Shown here: in pieces, positions 7,927 through 14,840 of the stretch
Numbering within the stretch: position 1 is the first letter of the stretch
Layout of the letters: the number at the start of each line of letters is the position of its first letter
Assembly (NCBI GenBank): GCA_964481035.1
Contig: CAYZSE010000025.1
Location: 1 to 28,447, forward strand
Length of the DNA: 28,447 nucleotides
Source: JAAAPF01 sp964481035
GTDB lineage: Bacteria; Pseudomonadota; Alphaproteobacteria; Geminicoccales; Geminicoccaceae
Direction of reading: 5' to 3'
Made by a program: the position numbers and the translations under genes
Notes under the pieces: generated by a model
The model's input: the letters and a program-made list of their open reading frames with translations, nothing else
Told to the model about the DNA's origin: nothing
Database searches by the model: none

Positions 7927-9021
7927 ATGACGTTCCTCGGCGCTGCGGCAGGTCGCGGTGAAAAAGCGCTCGCGATCATCTTCATCAGCTTCGGCTTCAA
8001 CAACCTCAACCGCTGGGGCCTGGGCTTCGCCTCACCCAACGCGCCCTTCGAGATCGCCGGCCTGTCGCCGGCGCCGGTGATGATCGTCGTCGGCATCGTC
8101 CTCCTGCAGCTCTTCGTCCTCCGCTGCCGCCAGGTCGCGGCCGCGGGCGGGACGCCGCTCCTCGATCTCCGGGTCGTGCTCTCGCCGACCGAGCGGGCGG
8201 CGGTGATCGCGATGTTCGCGGTCGTGGCGCTGGAGGCGATGCTGAACTTCACGGTGCCGCTCTACATCCAAATCGTGCAGGGCCAATCGCCCCTGCAGAC
8301 GGCGATCGCGATGATGCCGTTCAACCTCACGGTGTTCTTCACGGCGATCCTGGTGATCGGCCTCTACGAGAAGATGCCGCCGCGCCAGATCGGCCGCCTC
8401 GGCTTCGTGGTGTGCGCGGTGGCGCTCCTCTGGCTCGCCTTCGTCGTCAAGAACGACTGGAGTGCCGTGCCCGTTCTCGTCGGCCTCGTCGCCTTCGGCA
8501 TCGGGCAGGGCGCGCTCGTCACCCTGGTCTTCAACGTGCTCGTCACGGCCGCCCCCAAGGAGCTCGCGGGCGATGTCGGCTCCTTGCGCGGCACGACCCA
8601 GAACCTCGCCAACGCCGTCGGCACGGCCGTGGCCGGCGCCTCGATGGTCGGGCTCTTGAGCGCCGGCATCATGGCGCAGATCGCGGCAACGCCCTACCTG
8701 CCGCCGGAGCTCATCGGCCGGCTCGACCTCAACTCGATCAACTTCGTCGCGAACGATCAGCTCATGGCGATCATGGAGCGGATCGAGGCGACGCCGACGC
8801 AGGTCGAGGAGGCCTTCCGCATCAACAGCGAGATGCGGCTCGAGGCCCTCAAGTTCGGGCTGCTCCTCATGGCCGCCGTCGCCGCCTTGGCGATCCTGCC
8901 CGCCGGCCGCCTGCCGGCCTACCGGCCCGGCGAGATCCCGGCCAACCCGGCGCCGCCCGCGGCCGAGGAGGAGAAGGCGATCGCCAAGGCGTTCGAGGAC
9001 GCCGAGGCCGCCCGGCCCTGA
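7927..9021 (+). CDS. MFS transporter, DHA2-like, N-terminal half missing
   Basis: The 364 codons carry about eight hydrophobic helices (e.g. IIFISFGFNNLNRWGLGF, MIVVGIVLLQLFVL, AMFAVVALEAMLNFTVPLYI, FNLTVFFTAILVIGL, VGLVAFGIGQGALVTLVF, FGLLLMAAVAALAIL). These correspond to the C-terminal part of a 14-helix DHA2-type drug/metabolite:H+ antiporter. TM1-TM6 and motif A are absent. The in-frame ATG at 7927 lies in sequence that looks like minus-strand AraC coding DNA, so it is only the formal start; convincing MFS sequence begins near 7966. The loop before the last helix (TPYLPPELIGRL to INSEMRLEALKFG) is typical of the family. As it stands it would not transport, so it is either a decayed gene or half of a misjoined contig. 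Confidence 0.7.
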   Translation: MTFLGAAAGRGEKALAIIFISFGFNNLNRWGLGFASPNAPFEIAGLSPAPVMIVVGIVLLQLFVLRCRQVAAAGGTPLLDLRVVLSPTERAAVIAMFAVVALEAMLNFTVPLYIQIVQGQSPLQTAIAMMPFNLTVFFTAILVIGLYEKMPPRQIGRLGFVVCAVALLWLAFVVKNDWSAVPVLVGLVAFGIGQGALVTLVFNVLVTAAPKELAGDVGSLRGTTQNLANAVGTAVAGASMVGLLSAGIMAQIAATPYLPPELIGRLDLNSINFVANDQLMAIMERIEATPTQVEEAFRINSEMRLEALKFGLLLMAAVAALAILPAGRLPAYRPGEIPANPAPPAAEEEKAIAKAFEDAEAARP

Positions 9022-9282
9022 AGCTGCGGCGCTCGGTCCCATCGCTCGCCGGCACGCTCACCATGGTGGCGAGGCGCGGCCGCTTCGGAGATCACGCCGC
9101 GGCTCGATGCCGAGGTTCCCGTCGCCTCGGCGCCGGCTGCCGTGGCGGTCGCGCACATCGAGGCGCGGGCGTCACGGGCGTCATGCGCGGCACCGAAGGC
9201 CGGTCGGTGGGCGGTGGTGCGCCGGCGATGGAGGTGTTGCCCGAGGGGCGGGAAGGGTGGCCGCGGAGCGGGTGGGGGGACG

Positions 9283-10500
9283 TCAGGCGAGCAGGTCGAC
9301 GAGCACGCCGTCGAGCAGCAGACGGCCCGCGGGGCTCACCACGAGACGCCCGCCCGTGACGGTGAGCAGGCCGCGTTCGAGCGCGCGGGCGAGGCCGCGG
9401 GCGTCGAGGGCATCGCGCCAGGGCGCGCCGGCCAGGCGCTCGATCCGCGCCAGCGGCACGCCCTCGGTGAGCCTGAGCCCCATCATCACGAGCTCGGCGA
9501 CCTGGGTCGCGCTGTCCAGGGGCTCGAGGGGGTGAAGGGCGTGCCCCACGCGCTCGACGCGCTCCAGCCAGCGCTCGGGTACCCGCTCGCTCGCCGTGCC
9601 GACCCGCCCGGTCGCGAGGTCGAGGCGGCCGTGCGCGCCGGGCCCGATGCCGGCGAAGGCGCCCGAGCGCCAATAGACCAGGTTGTGGCGGCATTCGGCG
9701 CCGGGCCGAGCGTGGTTCGAGACCTCGTAGGCCGAGAGCCCGGCATCGGCGAGCACGGCATGGGAGAGCGCGTAGAGCTCGGCCTGGAGGTCGTCCGGCG
9801 GTAGGCGCAGGCGGCCGTGCTCGGCGAGGGCGTGAAAGCGCGTGCCGGGCTCGAGGGTGAGCTGGTAGATCGAGAGGTGATCGCCCGCGTGGTCGAGAGC
9901 GCGGCCGAGCTCCGCCGCCCAGGCGGCGGCCGTCTGGCCGGGTCGCGCGTAGATGAGATCGAAGCTGAAGCGCTCGAAGGTGCGCGCCGCGAGCGCCACG
10001 GCCGCGAGCGCTTCGGCGGCGGTGTGCTCGCGGCCGAGCGCCCGGAGGTCGGCGTCGTCGAGGGCCTGGACGCCGAGCGAGACGCGGTTGACCCCGGCCG
10101 CCCGGAAGCCGCGAAAGCGCGCGGCTTCGACCGAGGTGGGGTTGGCCTCGAGCGTGATCTCGACATCGGCGGCGAGGCCGAAGCGGCGCTCGGCCCGCTC
10201 GATGACGTCGGCGACCGTCGAAGGCGGCATCAGCGACGGCGTGCCGCCGCCGAAGAAGATCGAGCGCAAGGGGCCCGAACCCGGCACGAGGTCGGCCGCG
10301 TGATCGAGCTCGGCCACGAGCGCGCGGCGCCACCGCTCCTGGTCGACCTCGGCGCGGACGTGGCTGTTGAAGTCGCAATAGGGGCACTTGGCCCGGCAGA
10401 AGGGCCAGTGGACGTAGAGCGCGAAGCCGGGGTCGAGCGCGGCGGCGCCGGGCGGGGTGGGGGTGGCGGACACGGCACGCCACATCACCGACGAGCCCAT
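9283..10500 (-). CDS. hemW: HemW, radical SAM heme chaperone (formerly oxygen-independent CPO-like)
   Basis: A 405-residue radical SAM protein. The [4Fe-4S] motif CxxxCxxC is C35-C39-C42 in HWPFCRAKCPYCDFNSH, with the phenylalanine/asparagine tail typical of HemW. FFGGGTPSLM binds the SAM methionine, and ITLEANP, GVNRVSLGVQ and FDLIYARPGQ follow in family order, then the HemW C-terminal domain (ECRHNLVYWRSGAFAGIGPGAH). HemW inserts heme into respiratory enzymes and is distinct from HemN. The ATG at 10500 is taken; an internal ATG (residue 6) is equally possible because the first 25 residues are not conserved. It follows the fasciclin gene by 13 nt on the same strand, and a 261-nt stretch without a supported gene lies downstream. 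Confidence 0.92.
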   Translation of the reverse strand: MGSSVMWRAVSATPTPPGAAALDPGFALYVHWPFCRAKCPYCDFNSHVRAEVDQERWRRALVAELDHAADLVPGSGPLRSIFFGGGTPSLMPPSTVADVIERAERRFGLAADVEITLEANPTSVEAARFRGFRAAGVNRVSLGVQALDDADLRALGREHTAAEALAAVALAARTFERFSFDLIYARPGQTAAAWAAELGRALDHAGDHLSIYQLTLEPGTRFHALAEHGRLRLPPDDLQAELYALSHAVLADAGLSAYEVSNHARPGAECRHNLVYWRSGAFAGIGPGAHGRLDLATGRVGTASERVPERWLERVERVGHALHPLEPLDSATQVAELVMMGLRLTEGVPLARIERLAGAPWRDALDARGLARALERGLLTVTGGRLVVSPAGRLLLDGVLVDLLA

Positions 10501-10513
10501 GTCCGCCCAACCC

Positions 10514-11008
10514 TCACATCGGCGGCAGGATCACCCGGTCGACGACGTGGATGACGCCGTTCGTGGCCTCGATGTCGGCCGCGACGAGGCTGGCGCCGCC
10601 GACGTTCACGGGCGCGCCCGTGGCATCGACGCCGAGCGGCCGGCCGGCCACGGTCTCCAGGCGGCCTGCGCGACCGGCGAGGTCGCTGCTCCGAATCTCC
10701 CCCGGGACGACGTGGAAGGTCAGGATGGTCGTGAGGGTGTCGCGGTTGGCGGGCTCGAGGAGGCTGTCGAGCGTGCCCGCCGGCAGGGCCGCGAAGGCCG
10801 CGTCGGTCGGTGCGAACACCGTGAACGGACCGGGGCCCTTGAGGGTCTCGACGAGGTCCGCAGCCTGCACGGCGGCGACCAGCGTGGTGAAGTCGTTGGC
10901 GGCAACCGCCGTGTCGACGATGTCGGCCTCCTGGGCGCGCGGCGCGGCGGTCAAGCCCAAGACGACCGCGACGACCGCGGCGAAGGTGGCCATTCGGCTC
11001 AAGAACAT
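10514..11008 (-). CDS. Secreted fasciclin (FAS1) domain protein
   Basis: A 164-residue exported protein: signal peptide MFLSRMATFAAVVAVVLGLTAAPRAQ, then one FAS1 domain (DFTTLVAAVQAADLVETLKG, GPFTVFAPTDAAFAALP as H1, LTTILTFHVVPG as the YH-like motif, and IEATNGVIHVVDRVILPP as H2). FAS1 proteins mediate cell-surface or matrix adhesion. The ATG at 11008 has AAAGGA 8 nt upstream, better than any earlier ATG in the frame, and it starts exactly at the signal peptide. It lies 112 nt downstream of the EF-hand gene and 13 nt upstream of hemW on the same strand. FAS1 proteins of this size are common in alphaproteobacteria; the ligand is unknown. Confidence 0.9.
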   Translation of the reverse strand: MFLSRMATFAAVVAVVLGLTAAPRAQEADIVDTAVAANDFTTLVAAVQAADLVETLKGPGPFTVFAPTDAAFAALPAGTLDSLLEPANRDTLTTILTFHVVPGEIRSSDLAGRAGRLETVAGRPLGVDATGAPVNVGGASLVAADIEATNGVIHVVDRVILPPM

Positions 11009-11120
11009 CGACCCGTCCTTTTTCGGAGTTTGACAGCTTTGCAACATGTTCAAAAACGGGCGGAAGACAAGCCTCGTTGCGCGCGCCACCCGGGTCAGCG
11101 GCGCGCGGCACCGAGATCGT

Positions 11121-11629
11121 TCAGTTGCGCGGGCCGTTACCCGGGCCGTTCGGAACATTGCGGCGCATGTCGCCGGGGCCGAGGGCGCCGTCGCCGTCGC
11201 GGTCGCCCCACGCGAACATGCCGCGGGCCGGGCGGTCGAACTCGTCGGTCGTCACCCGGCCGTCGCCGTCGTCGTCCAGCGCCTGAAAGCGGTCGACCAT
11301 CCGCGGCCGCGCGAGCTCGACCCAGAAGGGCTGGAACTCGTCGAGGCTCAAGGTGCCGTCGCCGTCCGCGTCGAAGCGGGCGAAGCCGTCGGCGCGGAAC
11401 GCCTCGACCTCGGCGCGGGTGACCCGGCCGTCGCCATCGCCGTCGANNNNNNNNNNNNNNNNNNNNNNNNNNNNNNNNNNNNNNNNNNNNNNNNNNNNNN
11501 NNNNNNNNNNNNNNNNNNNNNNNNNNNNNNNNNNNNNNNNNNNNNNCCGCCACGCGCACCGGCGACGGCCGTGGCGGTGAGGCCGGCCAGCACGAGGGCC
11601 GTCGCGGTGAGGATCAGGGTCTTGCGCAT
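11121..11629 (-). CDS. Secreted EF-hand calcium-binding protein, interrupted by assembly gap
   Basis: The start ATG at 11629 follows GAGGAG with a 7-nt spacer. The first residues are a signal peptide (MRKTLILTATALVLAGLTATAVAGA). After the gap the frame carries four EF-hand-like loops: DGDGDGRVTRAEV, DADGDGTLSLDEF, DDDGDGRVTTDEF and DRDGDGALGPGDM, ending NGPGNGPRN. Loops 1-3 have Asp at positions 1, 3 and 5; the fourth ends in Asp-Met instead of Glu and may bind more weakly. The N run may hide further loops, since repeats are a common cause of assembly breaks. The size of the missing part is unknown, so neither the frame across the gap nor the length is defined. Probable role: periplasmic Ca2+ binding; no specific partner is known. 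Confidence 0.85.
11447..11546. other. Assembly gap, 100 N
   Basis: A second placeholder of exactly 100 N, inside the EF-hand gene between its signal peptide and the first visible calcium loop. The true length is unknown. Confidence 0.99.
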
Positions 11630-11674
11630 CGAAGGTCTCCTCTCGAGGTGATGGGCGCAATCAACACCCTCGCG

Positions 11675-11722
11675 GTAACGGAATGCGGACACGGGCTCCC
11701 TCTCTCGGTAACAATGGGTAAC
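11675..11722. promoter_or_regulatory. Three GTAAC boxes upstream of the EF-hand gene, candidate response-regulator site
   Basis: GTAAC occurs at 11675-11679, 11708-11712 and 11718-11722. The last two form a direct repeat GTAAC-N5-GTAAC (10-bp period), and the first lies 33 bp away, about three helical turns, on the same face. Direct repeats with this period are typical of OmpR/PhoB-family regulators; the CpxR box has the same geometry. The boxes lie 46-93 bp upstream of the EF-hand start. The whole stretch 11630-11972 holds no gene that I can support; besides these boxes I see only GC-rich sequence. Confidence 0.35.
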
Positions 11723-11972
11723 GAGCGTTCCGGACGGCCGGCGCCGTGCCGGCGCGAACGGGCGCCGGCTCGCCCGCCGCAGGGCGGGCGGCGAGGTCCG
11801 GGCGGGAACCGCGGATCGTCCTTCGACGCCTCGGCGACGGACCGTCGGCCGGTCACCGCGGCCGCCGGCGCCCCGTGCCGCTCGCCGTCTCGCCGAAGGT
11901 CGACCTCGGGCCCCTTGGCGGCTGGCGTCGGGGACGACAGCTTGGGGGTGAACCGCTGCTGGGAGTGTTGCC

Positions 11973-12614
11973 ATGCTCGTCATCATCGACCCCGAGATCG
12001 GCGCCGGCGCGCACGCGCTCGCCGCCCGCATCGCCGCTGAATTCCGCGGCCCGTGCTCGGCGCTCGTGGCGCCGAGCGAGCCGCCCGACGACGGGCTGCT
12101 CGCCGCGCTGACAGCCGCGCCGTCGGCGATGATCGCAACCCCGCAGGCGCCGGCTTGGCTGGCGCGGCTGGACGCGGTGCGGATCGCCTGGGCGAGCGAT
12201 GCGACGACCGCCATCGCCGCTCTCGCCGCGGCGACGCCGCTGCGGCCGCGCGCCGGCGGCGGTCACGCGCCGAAGCTGAGCCCGCTCTCGCCCGCCGGCT
12301 TGGAGGAGGGCCTCGCCGGCCTCGATTCCCGCTGGCGGATCGAGGTGGTCGCGGCACCGCGCCTGCCGCACGGACTCAAGGCCGAGCTGGTCGCGGACAT
12401 CCCGTGCCCGACCCATCTCGTCGGCGCCGACCTCGTCCGCGCCATCGCCGACGTCGCGGAAACCCAAGATCACCACCCGACGCTCTCGCAGGCCTATCGG
12501 ACGGTGAGCGTGCGGGTGACCACGGGCGAGGCGGCCGGCCGCTTGACCGCCCGCGACCTCGCCTTCGCCGAGGCGGTCGACGGGCTGGTGGCCGAGCGGC
12601 TGCCGGCTCAATAG
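11973..12614 (+). CDS. PCD/DCoH-like protein (pterin carbinolamine dehydratase-like) with extra N-terminal domain
   Basis: A 213-residue protein. The C-terminal ~100 residues resemble 4a-hydroxytetrahydrobiopterin dehydratase (PhhB/DCoH): WRIEVVAAPRL, then AIADVAETQDHHPTLSQAY, TVSVRVTTGEAAGRLTARDLAFAEAVD. The signature E-xxx-HHP is E163…H167-H168-P169 and the following aromatic is Y175, but the position normally His or Trp in TTHDAGGLT is Gly here. The N-terminal ~100 residues (MLVIIDPEIGAGAHALAARI, then MIATPQAPAWLARLDAVRIAW) are not part of the usual ~100-residue enzyme and are not recognised. The enzyme recycles pterin cofactor of aromatic hydroxylases; activity is doubtful with the substituted residue. 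The 3' end overlaps the convergent acyl-CoA dehydrogenase gene by 7 nt. Confidence 0.65.
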   Translation: MLVIIDPEIGAGAHALAARIAAEFRGPCSALVAPSEPPDDGLLAALTAAPSAMIATPQAPAWLARLDAVRIAWASDATTAIAALAAATPLRPRAGGGHAPKLSPLSPAGLEEGLAGLDSRWRIEVVAAPRLPHGLKAELVADIPCPTHLVGADLVRAIADVAETQDHHPTLSQAYRTVSVRVTTGEAAGRLTARDLAFAEAVDGLVAERLPAQ

Positions 12615-13792
12615 GCGCGCGGCAGGCCGAGGACCTTCTGGGCGAGGTAGGCGAGGATCAGGTTCGGGCTCACCGGAGCCGTGCGGTAGAGCCGGGCCTC
12701 GCGCCACTTGCGCTCGATGTCGTAGTCGGTGGCGAAGGCGAAGCCGCCGAAGGTCTGCATGCAGGCCTCGGCGGCGGCCCAGGCGGCCTCGCCCGTCAGG
12801 TACTTGGCCATGTTGGCCTCGGGCCCGCAGCGCCGGCCGGCATCGTAGAGGGCGGCGGCCTTGCGCGCCATGAGCCCGGCCGCCTCGGTCGCGGCGTAGG
12901 CCTGGGCGAGCGGGAACTGGATGCCCTGGTTCTGGCCGATCGGCCGGTCGAAGACCCGGCGCTCTCGGGCATAGGCGACGGCGCGGTCGAGGAACCAGCG
13001 GCTGTCGCCCAGGCTCTCGCCGGCGATCAGGATGCGCTCGGCGTTCATCCCGTCGAGGATGTAGCGAAAGCCGTGGCCCGGCTTGCCGACGAGCGCGTCC
13101 GCCGGCAGGTCCGCCTCGTCGAAGAAGACCTCCGTCGTGTTGTGGTTGATCATCGTCTCGATCGGCCGGATCTCGACGCCCCGACCCCTCAGCTCGCGCA
13201 AGTCGAGCAGGAAGACCGACATGCCCTCGGTCGGTTTCGCCGCCTCGGCGAGCGGCGTGGTCCGCGCCAGGAGCAGCATGAGGTCCGACTGCAGCGCCCG
13301 GCTGGTCCAGATCTTCTGGCCGCTGACGCGCCAGCCGCCGTCCGGCCGCGCCACGGCGCGGGTGGTGATCCGGGTCGTGTCGGTGCCGGCCGAAGGCTCG
13401 GTCACGCCGAAGGCCTGCAGCCGCAGCGCGCCCCTGGCGATGGCGGGCAGCCAGCGTCGCTTCTGCGCGTCCGAGCCGTGCCGCAAGAGCGTCCCCATCG
13501 TGTACATCTGGGCGTGGCAGGCGGCGGCGGAGGCGCCCTGGGCGTGGATGGTCTCCAGGATCACCGCCGCGGCGCGGATCGGCAGGCCGCTGCCGCCATA
13601 TTGCTCGGGGATGAGCGCCGCGAGGTAGCCGGCCTCGGTGAGGGCGCCGACGAAGGCCTCGGGATAGGCGCGCTCGCGGTCGAGATCGCGCCAGTAGGCC
13701 ATGGCGAAGCGCTCGCAGATCGCGGCGACACCGGCGCGCAGCTCGGGCCAGTCCTCGTCGACGGAAAAGGCCGTGCCGTCGTGCGGATCCAA
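12608..13792 (-). CDS. Acyl-CoA dehydrogenase
   Basis: A 394-residue flavoprotein with the full three-domain ACAD fold: alpha-helical N-terminus, beta domain with the FAD/substrate signature LQAFGVTEPSAGTD and SGQKIWTSRA, and C-terminal helices with RRVFDRPIGQNQGIQFPLA and MQTFGGFAF. The usual C-terminal catalytic Glu (YEGT motif) is missing; the segment reads LYRTAPVSPNLIL. Glu252 in MNAERILIAGES lies where isovaleryl-CoA dehydrogenase has its catalytic E254 (LERLVLAGGP), so the base has probably moved to that helix. The start is TTG at 13792, supported by GGGAG 7 nt upstream that overlaps the end of the enoyl-CoA hydratase gene; stop and start are 3 nt apart. It removes alpha/beta hydrogens from an acyl-CoA, probably branched or short-chain; the substrate is not determinable. 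Confidence 0.9.
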   Translation of the reverse strand: MDPHDGTAFSVDEDWPELRAGVAAICERFAMAYWRDLDRERAYPEAFVGALTEAGYLAALIPEQYGGSGLPIRAAAVILETIHAQGASAAACHAQMYTMGTLLRHGSDAQKRRWLPAIARGALRLQAFGVTEPSAGTDTTRITTRAVARPDGGWRVSGQKIWTSRALQSDLMLLLARTTPLAEAAKPTEGMSVFLLDLRELRGRGVEIRPIETMINHNTTEVFFDEADLPADALVGKPGHGFRYILDGMNAERILIAGESLGDSRWFLDRAVAYARERRVFDRPIGQNQGIQFPLAQAYAATEAAGLMARKAAALYDAGRRCGPEANMAKYLTGEAAWAAAEACMQTFGGFAFATDYDIERKWREARLYRTAPVSPNLILAYLAQKVLGLPRAY

Positions 13793-13795
13793 GGC

Positions 13796-14590
13796 TCAGC
13801 TCCCGGTGAACACGGGCGGCCGCTTCTCGTTGAAGGCGCGGATGCCCTCGCGGCGGTCCTCGGTCGGGACCGTGCGGTTGTAGGCCTCGAGCTCGAAGCG
13901 GTAGCCGGAGCGCAGATCCACCTGCATCGCCATGTCGAGCGACTTCTTCGCCTGGACCACCGAGATCGGCGCGTTGGCGGCGATCCGCTCGGCCGTGGCG
14001 ACCGTCTCCGCGAGCAGGTCCGCCCGTGGCACCAGGCGATTGACGAGACCCCAGGCCAACGCCTCCTCGGCGCCGAAGGGCAGCCCGGTCAGCACGATCT
14101 CCTTGGCCCGGCGCACGCCGACGGCGCGCGGCAGGGTCTGGGTGCCGGTCGCCCCCGGGATGATGCCGACGGTGACCTCGGTCAGCGCGAAGCGGGCGTC
14201 GGGCACGGCGTAGGCGAAGTCGGCGGCGAGGACGAGCTCGAGCCCGCCGGCGAAGGCGGGGCCGTTGACCGCGGCGATGATCGGCACCGGGCAGTCGAGC
14301 ATGCTCGTGAAGGCCTGCTCGAAGATGGCGTGCTGGCGACGCCAGGCGGCGTCGTCCATGGTCTTGCGCTCCTTGAGGTCGCCGCCGGCGCAAAAGGCGC
14401 GGTCGCCGGCGCCGGTGAGGACGACGCAGCGGATGCCCTCGGCATCGACGTAGAACCCGCGCCAGAGCTCGCGCAGCTCCTCCGCCATCGCCGTGTCGAA
14501 GGCGTTGCGGACCTCGGGGCGGTCGAGGGTGACGACCAGGACATGCGGGCCCCGGCGGTCGCGGCGAAGGCGGGTCGGAACGACGGTCAC
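13796..14590 (-). CDS. Enoyl-CoA hydratase/isomerase family protein (crotonase)
   Basis: A 264-residue crotonase-fold enzyme, first gene of a two-gene operon with the acyl-CoA dehydrogenase. The oxyanion-hole signature AFCAGGDLKE (residues 66-74) and AFAGGLEL (112-119) are present. Both catalytic glutamates of enoyl-CoA hydratases align, E118 and E138 (ALTEVTVGIIPG), followed by GTQTLPRAVG and the AKEIVLTG motif. It hydrates trans-2-enoyl-CoA, so with its neighbour it would perform successive beta-oxidation-type steps; a lyase or isomerase role on a specific acyl-CoA cannot be excluded. The start is GTG at 14590, preceded by GGGAG inside a small palindrome GGGAGGTCTCCC (14591-14602) that could mask the ribosome-binding site. 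Confidence 0.9.
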   Translation of the reverse strand: MTVVPTRLRRDRRGPHVLVVTLDRPEVRNAFDTAMAEELRELWRGFYVDAEGIRCVVLTGAGDRAFCAGGDLKERKTMDDAAWRRQHAIFEQAFTSMLDCPVPIIAAVNGPAFAGGLELVLAADFAYAVPDARFALTEVTVGIIPGATGTQTLPRAVGVRRAKEIVLTGLPFGAEEALAWGLVNRLVPRADLLAETVATAERIAANAPISVVQAKKSLDMAMQVDLRSGYRFELEAYNRTVPTEDRREGIRAFNEKRPPVFTGS

Positions 14591-14661
14591 GGGAGGTCTC
14601 CCGGCGAGACGGCGGCAACGCTATCCTAGGAACTTCACCTCCGCGACGTCGAGCCCGGCCG

Positions 14662-14832
14662 ATGACCGACGATCAATTCTTCCGGCTGGTGGCGCTCTTG
14701 GCCATCGCCTTCTTCATCGCCGCGGGCGCGCTGCCGCTGACGCCGACGCAGCGGCGCCTGGCGCGCCGCGGCGCCGTGGCCGTGCTCGTCGTGGGCCTCG
14801 CCGCGGCGCTGGTGAAGCTCGCCACCGGCTGA
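14662..14832 (+). CDS. Small two-helix membrane protein, 56 aa
   Basis: ATG at 14662, TGA at 14830-14832. The product has two hydrophobic helices, LVALLAIAFFIAAGALPL and VAVLVVGLAAALVKLA, joined by a short basic turn (TPTQRRLARRGA), so it would be a helical hairpin in the inner membrane with a positively charged loop inside. Third-position GC is high in this frame throughout, which supports real coding. The ribosome-binding site is weak (GAGCCCGGCCG). It diverges from the crotonase gene (71 nt) and converges on the protease gene with only 8 nt between the stops. No family recognised. Confidence 0.6.
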   Translation: MTDDQFFRLVALLAIAFFIAAGALPLTPTQRRLARRGAVAVLVVGLAAALVKLATG

Positions 14833-14840
14833 CAGGCTCG

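Noticed and set aside
9022..9282. Possible small gene or remnant between the MFS fragment and hemW (e.g. plus-strand residues VPVASAPAAVAVAHIEARAS)
   Set aside because: No start with a ribosome-binding site, no intact frame and no family resemblance; left as 261 nt without a supported gene.
11630..11972. CRISPR-like or transposon-end structure in the longest gene-free stretch
   Set aside because: There is no regular repeat-spacer pattern and no terminal inverted repeats; only the GTAAC boxes stand out.
11853..14618. 921-codon minus-strand frame covering the crotonase/ACAD genes
   Set aside because: Arg/Pro/Ala-rich shadow in a different frame from two well-recognised enzymes on the same strand.
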